Shown here piece after piece: positions 42,198 through 53,628 of a stretch of 64,000 bases of DNA. The notes below the pieces were generated by a model, which ran no database searches, was not told where the DNA came from, and saw only the letters and a program-made list of their open reading frames with translations. A program made the position numbers and the translations under genes. The number at the start of each line of letters is the position of its first letter. Position 1 is the stretch's first letter. The stretch is taken from contig JAPYXD010000250.1 in assembly GCA_030998225.1 (NCBI GenBank), forward strand, positions 496,001-560,000, given 5' to 3'. Source of the stretch: Diplolepis rosae (lineage: Eukaryota; Arthropoda; Insecta; Hymenoptera; Diplolepididae).

Positions 42198-42443
42198 ATG
42201 GACCGAAAACGCAACAATACCTTTGTAAAATTTAGCGAGGGAGAATGTGGATTCAAGAACGCCGAACCAGAAGACGCAAGAAATAACCTTAAAGAACTAA
42301 AACGAATATACTACAATATTTTAGAGAAGAGCGAAATCCAAAAAGGGAAACAGAGGATATCTGTCATATATAGGGAAGACGAGAGTAAAATGCTAATTAA
42401 GTTCGATAATTGCGAACAATGTTGTGAATATTGTTACCCATGA
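42198..42443 (+). CDS. unknown small ORF
   Basis: From ATG 42198 an open frame of 81 codons reads MDRKRNNTFVKFSEGECGFK and ends CEQCCEYCYP. Composition is balanced and lysine/glutamate-rich, with a closing Cys cluster. Not recognised; it could be a chance frame or a fragment of a retroelement gene. Confidence 0.25.
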   Translation: MDRKRNNTFVKFSEGECGFKNAEPEDARNNLKELKRIYYNILEKSEIQKGKQRISVIYREDESKMLIKFDNCEQCCEYCYP

Positions 42444-42949
42444 GGATACGTGCTAGAAAATTGTTCTAGAAAAATCAAGAAAAATAAAAATGTTAAGAAA
42501 CTCATGAGGTCACGAAGGAAAATTTCGATTTTTGGGCCTCAATGGAGGATAATCAAAATTTCATTTATATTGCATTCTAAAAATTTACCTACTGTCACAT
42601 TAAAGTAAAATTTCTAACAACAGGTACGGTCTCATTAAATATTAAAATAATAGATTATTTCTCAGCACTGTTGCAGCCATAATAATGTAAAATATCCAAG
42701 TATTTAGTGAACGGAAAGCACAATATCTTGTATAGTATTAACAATTATAAACTCAAATACATATGGGGCATAATTTCTGAAGTGTGCCCATCTCGAAAAA
42801 GAATATGTTATAAAAATTAAATATATTGAATTCAAATCTATTGAACGTGTATTAAAGTGATGTTTCTCTTTACCTGGGTGACTTATTTGCATTTATTCTT
42901 TCATTTCATTAGTAGAAATTATGTTTAGGATGGTGGTCATTGATCTTTA
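42444..42949. other. intergenic, nothing recognised
   Basis: A+T-rich; no gene seen. Confidence 0.5.
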
Positions 42950-43070
42950 AATGTCTTCGATATCTGCATAACGTTTTCCTTTCATGGCCAAATGTAACTT
43001 TTTAAACAAATAGACATCGCATGGAGTCAAATCAGGTGAATACGGGGAATGGTTGGTAGTCAAAATGCCA
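42950..43070 (-). pseudogene. mariner-like transposase scrap
   Basis: Minus-strand frame SPYSPDLTPCDVYLFKKL and LAMKGKRYADIEDI, the third catalytic Asp region and what follows. About 35 codons; a different lineage from the other mariners in the window. Confidence 0.8.
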
Positions 43071-43626
43071 TTTATGATAAAAAAATCCGTTAATGACGTT
43101 GATCAATGAGCTGGTGCAGTACATAGCCACACAACAAAATTCTAGTGCTTTCAACGAGACACATGTATTTCTATGTATTTTGAATCGCTGAATCCGAATC
43201 TGAGGTCGAAATAGCACCTTTCACGATTGGTTTTCGACATAATTTCAACCAATCGTATTTTTGAGTATATAATAGTGAAACATGGTTTTATTATAGATTC
43301 CAAGCTGATGAATTCATATATAATATCAGTTCAGTGATATAATTAGAAAATCTGGAACATGACCTTGAAACAAAATTGTCTGAGCGGTGCTTTGCAGCAA
43401 AAATTTAGATTTGTGTTCTTCCAGTCATCGAATCCGATACGTAAGTCAAGTTAGAATTTATTTTGCATTAATATACTCCCTGATTCAGAATCAGTGGATT
43501 CTCACTTATTCCTCAGTAGCACACTTTTCACTGATGAATCAGTGGCATTCTATCCGTTGATGGTCCCTAGATGACGTGGCTTTTATATATAGTTCGGCAT
43601 ACCACTGATTTTCGATGGAAGAACAG
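43071..43626. other. intergenic, nothing recognised
   Basis: No gene seen; ACTGATTC-type words recur near 43490-43600. Confidence 0.4.
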
Positions 43627-44250
43627 CTATTTGTTCTTATTATAACGCACTCTTTTGGATACGAAAGATCTTCGTAGCGGCATTTTTCTTTTGTTTTGAG
43701 GCAAATCTCTTTTTAACAGCCAACAGTAGTCCGCCATCATATTTTCATACCATCTGCCTTGATATATTTGTTCCATCACTTTGATATCTTGGTGGAACCT
43801 TTCGCCCTGTTCTTTACAGTAGACCCCAAGGTTTTCAGGGAAGTGTTCACCATAATAATCCATGAAATGTAGCTTCAAACTCATTAAACATTTCAATTTT
43901 TTGAAACTGTCGACCATTCTCGAGACCTGTTTTTCCATTATTGGCTTTTAACGTTTCTCAGAAGTTGTTCAACAACGTTTTTGTAATGAAGCCATGCTTG
44001 TTGCTCAGTCAAAGTCATTTTAGTGACAAAAACACCGTCTTTCAACAGTTCTCAAATTTGAGGTCCATCAAATATTTCTTCTTTCAACTTAGCATCGGAC
44101 AATTGGGCAAACTAAGACATTATATATTGTAAACACTGCCCTGCTTTATTTAGTGTTTTTACAAATTGTTTCATTAGACCCAACTTGATCTGAAGCGGTG
44201 GAAAAAGGACTTTTCATGGCTCCACTAATATGTCATTAATGATGTTTCTG
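43627..44250 (-). pseudogene. repeated arthropod protein of unknown function, C-terminal part
   Basis: Translates on the minus strand in pieces: FPPLQIKLGLMKQFVKTLNKAGQ and LQYIMSQFAQLSDAKLKEEIFDGPQI near 44050-44220, ELLKDGVF, KNVVEQLL, then the open frame 43627-43938 with LMSLKLHFMDYYGEHFPENLG, EQGERFHQDIKVMEQIYQGRW and ENMMADYCWLLKRDLP. These are signature phrases of a multi-copy protein found in many arthropod genomes, often annotated only as uncharacterised and probably transposon-derived. Stops occur near 44080 and 43945. Upstream parts are not recognisable. Confidence 0.75.
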
Positions 44251-45062
44251 CATCCTCGTTCCAGAAGCATCGTAAGAACTTTGAAATCTCCAGAAATTTG
44301 CCATTTATATTGTTCGTACTTAATTTTTTCCAAGACGATTTTCATATTACTAAAATTTTCATTGAGTTTTGTAAATCACGTTAAATTCTTTTACCTCGAC
44401 CGACAACGACAGTATCGAGCCCAAGTCACCTTTTTATATAAAACACGAAATTGTCAGGGATAGTCTGAGAGCTGCTTGTAAAATGCTTTCATTTTATTTT
44501 ATTTTCTGGCCGTTTTCTTTTTTTTTCTTTATTAACACCAGCTTGAAAGGCGCCGCCAAGAAGATCGCTGTATTACCATCGCACGTCAGAGGGGTTCACT
44601 GGCAAGCCACAGAGGGCATCACCCGGCAGGCATGGCATCTAAAGTGACCACGTGCTGCAGCCCATGGTCTCCAATACCTTTACAGTGATACCATTATGAT
44701 TAATATAAAAAGGATCTATTGAGTTGGAGTCACTTATATTATCTATTGTATATTATATATGTGCGCAGCCTAATTGAAACTATTGTGTTATGCAATACAA
44801 ACTGTTCGTAGTTTAAACGCACCCCTCGACGTTTTAAGCCAATGGTGCAAGCCGACCGATAGACGCTTCAGCTTATTGGTTGCCTGGCGCCGTCGTGCTC
44901 ACAAGACAAGTCGCCCGCGCAAACCTGAGCTTCATGCGCGTGCGCCAGCCTTTTCAGCTGATGTAATAAAACTGCGCGACACCTTTAGCGCGCAGCTTTA
45001 TTCTGTTGTTGTCATCGAGGTGCGAAAGTATGCCCCGGAATCATTAAAAGATTTTTTTTTAA
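44251..45062. other. no assigned gene; G+C-rich block, possible LTR-like sequence
   Basis: An open frame at 44774-45172 has no motif. The G+C-rich block 44820-45000 followed by a possible short Gag start at 45063 (MDADTGFDLEGLRHEIAARS) could be the LTR/leader of the decayed gypsy below; this is weak. Confidence 0.3.
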
Positions 45063-45299
45063 ATGGACGCCGACACCGGCTTCGATTTAGAAGGATTAAG
45101 GCACGAGATTGCGGCCAGAAGCCCGGTGAGTTTTTAGGACTATATTCCGGGCCATTAATGGTCGTTTATTGACTGTAAGTTCTTCCAAAATTTTGTCTTT
45201 GGTGACACTTGCGTGGCTCTTAGGCTCTCTTAGAGTCCTATCGCCTTGTTTAGACGCTGTACTCCATTATTGGCAACAAATTCTTATTTTAGTTTGAAT

Positions 45300-45920
45300 T
45301 TATATCGAGCCAGGGCCTTGCCCGATAATTAAATAAATTTAAAACACCTTTTAATTTAGATGTTAAAGAAGATTCACATGAATCTGAAGGTAACGAGATC
45401 GTTAATAAAGTAGATAAGTCTCCGAATATTGATGTTAAAATTCAAGGCGTAAGAACGGAAGCATTTATTGATATCGGAAGCAAAATAATATGTATTATAT
45501 TACCAAAAACATATTAGGTTACTCCAGGAAGTAAATATGGAGCCTATTAATGAATTATAAAATATTAATCACCAAAATCTTGAAAATGCAGACAACCGTG
45601 GAAATATAAATAAAGAATTTAGTGAAATCCAGAAGTATGAAGAAATTAAAGAACACTACCGCGTAACAGATGATGAAATAACTGAATAGGTTGATAAATG
45701 CGAGTTACTAAACAGTAAAGAGAAGAAAATGTTTTGGGATGTTTGGAAGAAGTACAGAGACGTGTATTCAAGAAAAAAAAATCTCAGCAAAGAGAAGAAA
45801 TTGCACTCTGTTCTGCACTCAGTCGTGATTCTTGACACAGAAACAAGGAAAAATGGAATTTCGCCAATAGATTATTTAAACCTTACTCAAAAGGTGGCTC
45901 TGCATACATTCTGTTTATAA
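45300..45920 (+). pseudogene. decayed gypsy protease and pre-RT region
   Basis: VKIQGVRTEAFIDIGSKI at about 45430-45490 resembles a retropepsin active site (D-T-G-S with Thr changed to Ile). Downstream, KYEEIKEHYRVTDDEI and then WDVWKKYRDVYSRKKNLSKEKK (45729-45790) fit the region just before RT, where a WKKY-x-D-V-F/Y-S phrase is usual. Several stops and lost segments intervene. No RT follows. Confidence 0.5.
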
Positions 45921-46204
45921 TAATAGTCATGGAAAAGTGGCATTGGTATTAATAATGATAATAATAATCAAATATGCATGGCAATAGTAATGATTTTTCT
46001 GTCAAAGCGTTATACTTTTCAACCTGCATGCTTTCCAACCAGTTTTTGTTTACTAAAGTACACCACTGGACTAGCACTCTTAGGGTTAATGCATGTGTTC
46101 GCAGTTTGCGTGTGTACGAATGGAGGATAAACTCTTATCCTCAGATTTTCTTTTTACATTCAACTCAGGTTTTCTCTCTTTCTTTTTCTCTTTTACTGAT
46201 TCAG

Positions 46205-46736
46205 ATTTCTTTGGTGGCATCGCTCACCGAATGCGGAGGAGTTCCTCAGATTATCTAGCAACCGAAGCGTATCAGATTCCCTTACCTGGGGCGGAAGTAG
46301 GCCGTACCTACAAGATGTTACCGGTATGCGCTTTTAACCCCTCTAATTTCATCGTTAGGTTATGGGGTTTAAAGGCATAATAACGCAAAATGACGGAGGG
46401 ATTTCAGAAAATATACTTGAAGGGGCTTTATGGCTTAAAATAATCCCCCAGGCTGCATCCAGGCAAATCCCAATAGCCTACGTCAACTCAAAGGACTGGC
46501 ATGGTAGGGGATATATCATAATGGAGCTCATGCACGGCCAAAGTATCGTTTTTGATTGTGACGATGGTTTGTTTAATAAGATCAATATACACGACATATA
46601 CCGCCTGAGAGTGGACCACGCCACTATCTCTGTATTTACTCTTAAATGCTCATTAGATGGTGTAAGGCCGAGGAATTCGGTTATGGGAGAGGCAATCTGT
46701 TGCTCTGACGAGTTTTTCCTGCGAAGTTGGCTCTGA
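46205..46736 (+). pseudogene. Tudor-domain exon, frameshifted
   Basis: A strong splice acceptor (a T/C run from 46169 ending TTTTACTGATTCAG at 46204) precedes a frame reading PLPGAEVGRTYKMLPVCAFNPSNFIVRLWG, the start of an extended Tudor domain. One base out of frame from about 46365 it continues to YVNSKDWHGRGYIIME, VFDCDDGLFNKINIHDIYRL and LKCSLDGVRPR, the Tudor barrel core and its C-terminal extension. Tudor proteins bind dimethyl-arginine tails of Piwi proteins in germ granules; TDRD5/TDRD7-like relatives are plausible. Between the halves the domain is shorter than usual. The frame break suggests a pseudogene or a sequencing error; the acceptor argues for a former multi-exon host gene rather than a retrocopy. 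It ends at TGA 46734-46736. Confidence 0.65.
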
Positions 46737-47039
46737 GTCTCAAGATCTCCATTGTAGCTTACATTCTGTCAAAAAAGTACCGGGAATTGGTCAATAAAAA
46801 ACAAACTACTTATTATTCATCCAAATTTATTTTATCGCCTTTAAAGTAGGGCCCTCACGAAATGAATAAACACTTATGCCAACAAATAATCCAATCATCA
46901 AAACATTTTTTAAACGCATTTTCCGGAATGGACTTCAGTTATCGCCGCGAATTCTCTTTTATGTCTTCTATCGACTGAAAACGGGTGCCTCGGAGTGATA
47001 ATTCCAGTTTTGGAAAGAGAAAAAAGTCGGCCAGGATCA

Positions 47040-50000
47040 TTATAAATATAATTGACGAAAACTAATAGGTAAATATCTGTAGACACTTATATAATCACAT
47101 GTGTTATATTTCTATATTCTGGTTTATATTATATTGTTTTAGATTATTAATGTAAATAATAAAAACTAACGCGTGGATATCTGTACGAATTAATATAATC
47201 GGACATTTTGTTTTGTATAAATTCTAAATTATACTATATTATGGTTCAAATGTATATATATATAGGGGAGAAGAAGGCGAAATTGGCGCGTCGTCTAAAT
47301 TGGCGCACCCTATTTTTCAGAAAATGATAACATAACAAAAAATAAAAATAGTTCTATCGTGCGCATTCTTGTATGATATGTATTTGATAGAAAACATTAT
47401 AAAAATCTAATTGCTTAATACAGTTTTATTGCGATTAATCGTTTTTTGGCATAATGGTTATGTTCGAAGCCATTGAGTTAAATCGTTAAATAATAGTAAT
47501 TCAAGGTGAATTAGATTAATGCAGCGATTTTATAATCTTTGATATTTAATCTTACGATTAGGATAGAATATTTGTATGAAAAAATAAGCATTTTACGTAA
47601 AAAGTATTTAATTAATGAACGATACACTTGCGGCAAAATTGGCGCATACGAGATTCAAATCAGAGGCGAAGTTGGCACACGTGTTGTGTTTCTGGAAAGC
47701 GGTGACTGAAGTCAAGTGCTCGGATGTTTATGATTGAAAATATAAAGAAGATAGTAAGTACACAATTATTAATATATAGATATATACATTTGAATGTTGC
47801 TGGACTTTTCTGCTAATCTTTTTCTTAAGATTTTTTGTGACATGGGAGGTAATGTGGTTCGCAAAACTGATGTAACGACTTTGTAAGGTTATATTCATTT
47901 GAACAATCAGTGGTTAAATTTTTTTTTAAGTTTGAGGTATTAAGGCATTTTAAAAGCGATTTTTAATAATTAATTTGCAGTCTGACAGTGTTTTGAAAGT
48001 TTTCTCGATTTTAAGATGTAAAAGCAATGTAAGTAAAAAATTTGTATTTTTGATTGATTGTTTCTATTATTTATAAGTCTTCTAAAGTTAATAATTGTAT
48101 ATACTTCTGATTACAAATTCAAATAATTCTCTATAAAAATGATTTCAATTTGAATATTCACTTAAATATCCACAATTGCCAGTATTTTATTGTACAAATA
48201 TAAAATATATTTTAACTTTGGCTGGTTTATGTGAATAAAGGTATAAAAAACTTCACATATCTTGATATACTATCTCAAATTTAGTTTCAAATTATAACTA
48301 TCTCTTTTCATCAACCTTTGCTACTGAAATGTAATTCTAAATCTATGAAAATATAACTAATACGTGGCAAGAGAAGATTATAATATTAGTGCGTCAATTT
48401 ACCCGACATGGCGGGTAAATTGACGCAGGTGCAGTCCTTCGGAAATCTGAATAAAAACCTGCTTTAATAATTTGCAATGCAATCTTTATCCATTGGAAAG
48501 TATAGAAAAGATATCCAGCTATTAAATATATATTTTTTAATAATTTTTAGTCATATACTTTCTTTTTAAACTCGCACTTTCTATTAGGTGCGCCAATTTC
48601 GCCGCTTCTCCCCTATATAGCTTAGAACTACAAAACAACGCGAATTCTTCAAAATTTTCATTCATACTGATCTAAATAAATGAAAACTGTAGGAAAATAT
48701 TATAAATTGGCACAGGATTCGCATGACTGGAAAGTAAAAGCAAGAAGGAGAACGCAAGTCTCAAAGAAATAAATTCAAGAATCAAAATATTTAAAAATAG
48801 TACGCTAGCGCACATAGTCATTTTCCAGCTCTATCTGGCTACGTTGTGAGAGAAGAATACATTAAAATCAGAATCAAAACGTGGAAAATCCCTCAAACAC
48901 AAGTATCAATGATGTTTAGTTTTTCCATAGTTTCTAAATAGTTCCCATCTAGTTTTTCTATACTTTTCACTATATCCCCTTCCAAATTTCCTATTATGTT
49001 TTTGTTGACCGCATAAGTACTACGGTGCTTTTGCTATAAAAATTATAAACTATAAATACTATAAACAAACTTGGATAGCTGCGAGTTACCATAGCCAGTG
49101 CACACGATATTTCTGAAAAGGATCTGAACCATTGTTTTTTCTAATTAGGAAAAATATTTAAGGTGTCAGAATCCAGAATTAATAATCAAAGGAATCGATT
49201 TAATTAATTTATATCGATATTTGATTTATTGGTGTCATGAAATATGATCCAAAAATATCAACTAGATCAGAAATAACCATTTCATCACAAATTTCACTTG
49301 GCAACGGGTAATGACAAGTAGGTTATCAAGTAATTAGGCAACAAGTAATAACAAGTAGGCCACCAGGTATTTAGGCAATCGGTAATTGCAAAATTACCGA
49401 TCAGCATGAACTTCTCCAAAAATCATCGAAATACCCCACCTAAGCATCATCGATGCGAGTCTTCGAGGAAAATCTAAATTCAATCAAATTCGCAGTCACT
49501 CGAGCAACCTGGTACTAACCAGAACTACTCGGACAGTAGAGAATGCAGTTTTCTCTACTTTGCCCGTCCGCGGTTCGGAACAAGTACGTCCTATCACCTG
49601 GATAGTTGACCTAGATTCGTAAAAAGACCTAGCCAGGGCCACAAATTGGGGATTGTACTTGGGCGGACGTAAATACTTCAAAATCTTCTCTTCGACGAAA
49701 GCCAAACGCGGGATAGTGACACTGAGAGTATTCAAAAGTACTCTCACTGCTAAGTTCGGGTTTTTATTATATAGAAGCTCGCCGGTGGTCAATTGGTCGC
49801 AAGTACCAAAAGTGTGTCGCGATCTGGAGTTGAAAGCCTAGTTAGTTAAATACTAACTAGCTAAGGAAATCTACATCTCGTCGAATCTCAAAACGACGAG
49901 GAGTTATTTTCTTATAACCAGAAATGGGTTTATTGTGAGACAGGAGTGGCGAAGGACAGGCAATTTAAAAGTACTGCCTCCCTTCTAGTTCAAAGCTATC

Positions 50001-50633
50001 CATTTATTTCTCACCTTAAAGCTATAAGGTTGAAGTAAAGAAAACGGGTGTGTGCGCAAGTGAGTCGCGTAAGGACAAGGGTGGTTCCTTTTTGGAATCA
50101 CGACAATCTTAAATCGAATTTGGCCCGGATCTCCAGAACTTCAGCAGCCAGAACGTATTCTCTTCTTTGCTTTTGCTCCCTGGACATCCGGTAGGATTAA
50201 GGAACAGCAATAAACACAAGAAGGCGGTAATGTACCTATGTATCGTTCTAATTTACTCTTTCTTATTTTGATGCTTGTAAAAATTTTCACATCAGTTTAT
50301 TTGCTTTCTTTTCCTTGAAAATAAAATTATCTTTTTATTTATATGAATTTTGGCCGCTTGATTTGAACTTATTCAAAGCACCTTTCCCCTTTTCTTTCTT
50401 TCAACATTGAAAGTAATCAGCGTAGGCGTGTAGAATACACTTTCAGTCCGAGAGTAGAAGACCAACGACCCCACATAATAATAAACGAATTTAGTTAATA
50501 TTTATATCAAATAAATTCGGCAATTTGGACGACCTCCGCGTACTCGTACTTATTAATAAAGTATATTAAAGGTAATGATATTTACTTTTTAATTTTAATT
50601 TTATTTAATTGGTAATAGCCGTACGTAACAAAC
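47040..50633 (+). repeat. long LTR-like repeat, copy 5, split by a MITE
   Basis: Modules in order: A+T-rich block (47064-47240), MITE insertion, ACTGGAAAGTAAAAGC (48730), CGAGTCTTCGAGGAAAATC (49458), GAACTACTCGGACAGTAG (49521), GTGTCGCGATCT (49812), CGTCGAATCTCAAAACGACG (49878), TTTGGCCCGGAT (50119), CAGTCCGAGAGTAGAAGACC (50443), ending CCGTACGTAACA at 50632. It is directly followed by gypsy protease/RT sequence, and a related end reappears after that pol at 62107, so this is best read as the 5' LTR of Gypsy C. Left limit uncertain. Confidence 0.6.
47265..48613. mobile_element. 1.35-kb non-autonomous DNA element with TIRs
   Basis: Starts GGGGAGAAGAAGGCGAAATT and ends with the inverse (AATTTCGCCGCTTCTCCCC), each beside TA. 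The motif AATTGGCGCA recurs inside at 47312, 47637 and, inverted, at 48590; a perfect hairpin AATTTACCCG...CGGGTAAATT lies at 48395-48422. No ORF. Termini of this G-rich type with TA target are common among pogo-like Tc1/mariner derivatives in insects. Confidence 0.8.
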
Positions 50634-50673
50634 TGTTTCCATGTCGTGGAAAATAGTATCCCCATTTCACCAG

Positions 50674-51829
50674 ATGGAATTCTCGGGAGACCTTATTTGA
50701 AGCAGGAACAGGTTCAAATTTCCTTCCGGCATAACGCATTAATGACTGCTTCCAACCCTATCACACCAATCCCTTTTATCGACCGAGAATCACAGGAAGC
50801 GAGAAAATAACTCAAAACCGAAATCAAACCTTTTTCTAGAATTTTAAAAATTAAGGCTGGAACAAAGCAACCTATTGCTATAAGCGTCACAAACCCAGAG
50901 GTCGCTGAGGGCTACCTGCCTAAACTGGATACCCCTGAAGGGCTCTACCTTGGAGAGGCAGCAGTCTCAACACCACTGAAGATTATATAGATATAGAAAT
51001 TGCCCCCAGGAGGTCATACCGTTCGATTTCTGTAAATTTCCTGGTGAAGAATCCTCTGACTCAGAACTCGACTACTCTACCCTAGGCATACAGGAACATC
51101 CGAGCTCTTATGCAGAGCGTGCCGAAAGAGTAAAAAGGAACCTGCGCCTTTCTCATTTAAATGATGAAGAGAAGGATTACGTCCTTAGGTGGTCAGATGG
51201 CTACGCTGATATTTTCCACCTAAATGGCGAGAGACTTAGCAGCACTCATCTGATCCAGCACTAAATTCCAACAATGGATAACGAAGTGATTTCCAAGAAA
51301 CAATATAGGTATTCTCACGATGCGACAGACCAGGTCATTCTGCGAATTGAAAGACAATACGACAGCGGGATTATCGGTGACTCTAAGTCCCCTTACAATT
51401 TTCCACTTTGGATTGTTCCAAAAGAGCTCGATGCCTCGGGAGAAAGGAAGTGGAGAGTTGTTATTGATTTCAGAGCCCTTAACGAAAAGGTAATTGGGGG
51501 TGCCTACCCCTTGCCCAACATCACAGATATTTTGGACCACTTGGGTAATGCACAGTACTTTTCCGTATTTGATCTGGCCAGTGGCTTGCACCAAGTAGAA
51601 ACACATCCCGACGATCGATTGAAAACGGCATTCTCGACCCCCCGTGGACACTTTGAGTATCTGCGAATGCCAATGGGGATTAAAAATGCTCCTGCTACCT
51701 TACAACGCCTCATGGACGTCGTTTTGAAGGGCATGCATGGGACCGAAGTCTTTGTCTATCTGGATGACATTGTTATTCATTCAGAAACCTTAGAGGAACA
51801 CGACACAAAAGCCAGAAGATTGTTCAATA
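50674..51829 (+). pseudogene. Gypsy C protease end and reverse transcriptase, N-terminal
   Basis: Begins with DGILGRPYLKQEQVQIS, the end of the protease, then IKAGTKQPIAISVTNPEVAEGYLP and GLYLGEAAVST, the linker typical of the 17.6/297/Tom/gypsy errantivirus group. RT runs in a continuous frame from 51274 (IIGDSKSPYNFPLWIVPKE, WRVVIDFRALNEK, YFSVFDLASGLHQV with catalytic Asp, MGIKNAPATLQRLMD, EVFVYLDDIVIHS with YLDD) to LFNR at 51829, where Gypsy B enters. Stops upstream of 51270 show decay; the RT itself is clean. Confidence 0.9.
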
Positions 51830-51833
51830 GACC
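51830..51833 (+). repeat. left target-site duplication of Gypsy B
   Basis: GACC; the right copy at 61263-61266 is GACT. In the empty site the frame reads NR-L-REAHLKL, so the original word was GACT and this copy has one change. Confidence 0.7.
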
Positions 51834-52124
51834 TGTAACAAAGTTACATAAGTGCCCCGTGGGGACACAGCCCTGCGACCGGAATTCGGGGGAACGCGGC
51901 CCGGCATGCTTCGCGGTCGCGTGCCGTCGCCGGTTCCTTCTTCTTCCCCGGTCTCACGATGGTGATGGTCCGCGCTGTCGAGCGAGTTACGTGTTCCCGC
52001 GGCATCGGTCGTTTATTCTACGATCCACGAAGTGTAATGCGCAATAAACTGATTATTTGGTAAATGGTCGCTTGATTTTTGTGTATTCCTTTCTCGGCGT
52101 CCCTTCTTCCCTTCCCTTAGTGAG
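51834..52124 (+). repeat. Gypsy B 5' LTR, 3'-truncated
   Basis: Begins TGTAACAAAGTTACATAAG. It matches the 3' LTR up to CTTAGTGAG at 52124, then jumps into gag. It lacks 19 bases (after TTTATTC at 52018) present in the 3' LTR. Confidence 0.9.
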
Positions 52125-53619
52125 AAATAATAAAAGAGAGGTAGAGTTATTAGAAATAAGAAATAGAGAGGAAGAATTAGGGAAAGATATAAAAATAGAA
52201 TTAGTGGTTAGAGAGAGACAGCATGCCAACAAAACGGGTACAATACCTAAAGCCAAGATACGTAACATAGAAACAATATCAAGACCAAGCGACAAAGACG
52301 GACAAAGCAAGGACACACTACAGAAACACAACGTAAACAGAGAAATAATAAATAGTACCCACAAAGGCATGCTATCTCCTAATACGGAAAATACGTTAGG
52401 TTATTGGCGAATATTAGAGGAAGAAGAGAATTTAGATTTAGATAAAATAAAATTTCGGGAATTAGAATTAGAGTACTTAGAAAGAGAACGCGAAATAAAA
52501 AGAAGCGAAATGAAAAAACTAGATAAGGAGAGGCTAGAAATCGAAAAAATAATTAAGAAAAAATTGGAAAAGGATAAATTAGAGCTAGAAATATACAAAA
52601 GAATGCAAAGGGAAGAAAAGGATAGAACATTCGAAATAGACTCATTTATAGAAACGAGTAAGGAATTTAGGAAAGAAGCAGAAATACTTATTGAAAACGA
52701 AGAACAAAAAAACGATAAGTCAAAAATTCAAGAATTAACCTTAGAAATAGAGTCATTAAAAGAAAAAATGGAACAAATCTAAAAAAGTACACAAAATAAA
52801 ATTATAGAAGCGCCTAACGCTCAAAATATAGTTAACCCCAAAGCAGAAAACCAATTAAAAGTTGATAGTGATAGGAAAACAAAACCTGAAGGAAGGTCAG
52901 AAAACGTAAATACAGAAGAAAACGAACAAGACGAAATTACGCTTAAATTACCAACACCAGCGCCCATAAAATTAATAAGAAATACGATAATAACGACCAC
53001 AGCAAATAAACGAACCCAGGCGCAAGTCGAACTATACGATGACCAAAGTAGAGAGAATAACAATCTAAGCGATGAAAACATACAGGACAACGAATTACAA
53101 GTAATGCGGGCATCGCTCTTCCCATTCGGAATGGCCCAAACACCTTTCCAAATCATGTTAAATTGGCCAGTTAAATTTGGAAACAATACAGATGACAGCC
53201 CAAAAATTTTCTTAAGTAACTTATTGAGGTTTAAAAGGGGATAAAAAATCAACAAACAGGATACTTTAGAAAATTTAGACGCCGTGTTAATAAGAGAGGC
53301 TCAAAGTTGGTACCAAGTAAATAAAAGAAATTGGCATAACCTGGAAAATTTCATACAAGAATTCAAACAAGTCTTTTTAAATGAAAAATACCTAGAAATA
53401 ATTCACAACAAAATAAAATGTTGCAATCAAGAGAAAAACCAAGAAATTCACAGTTTCATAATAGAAATGAGACAGTTATTCGAGAAATTAGAACCACTTC
53501 TCAGCTTGGAATGGCAATTAAAGAAAGTTTACGAGAATCTAAGACTCGAATATAAAATTTACATTACAAGAAACTCATTCAAAAACTTTACAGAATTAGA
53601 AATAGTAGGAAGAGAGTAG
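52125..53619 (+). pseudogene. Gypsy B Gag (N-terminally deleted)
   Basis: Equivalent to Gypsy A Gag from about its residue 55 onwards. It reads ELLEIRNRE and a long Glu/Lys helical part, then FPFGMAQTPFQIMLNWPVKFGN, LSNLLRFKRG, DAVLIREAQSWYQVNKRNWHNLENFIQEFKQ and YENLRLEYKIYIT, ending at TAG 53617-53619. Extra stops: TAA at 52780-52782 and TAA near 53242 (Tyr in Gypsy A). The apparent start at 52057 is inside the LTR and only reflects the deletion junction. Confidence 0.85.
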
Positions 53620-53628
53620 GAAGCTGAA

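Noticed and set aside
46630..46660. Possible splice donor (GTAAGG) inside the Tudor segment
   Set aside because: Reading straight through gives CSLDGVRP, the expected end of the extended Tudor domain, so splicing there would break it.
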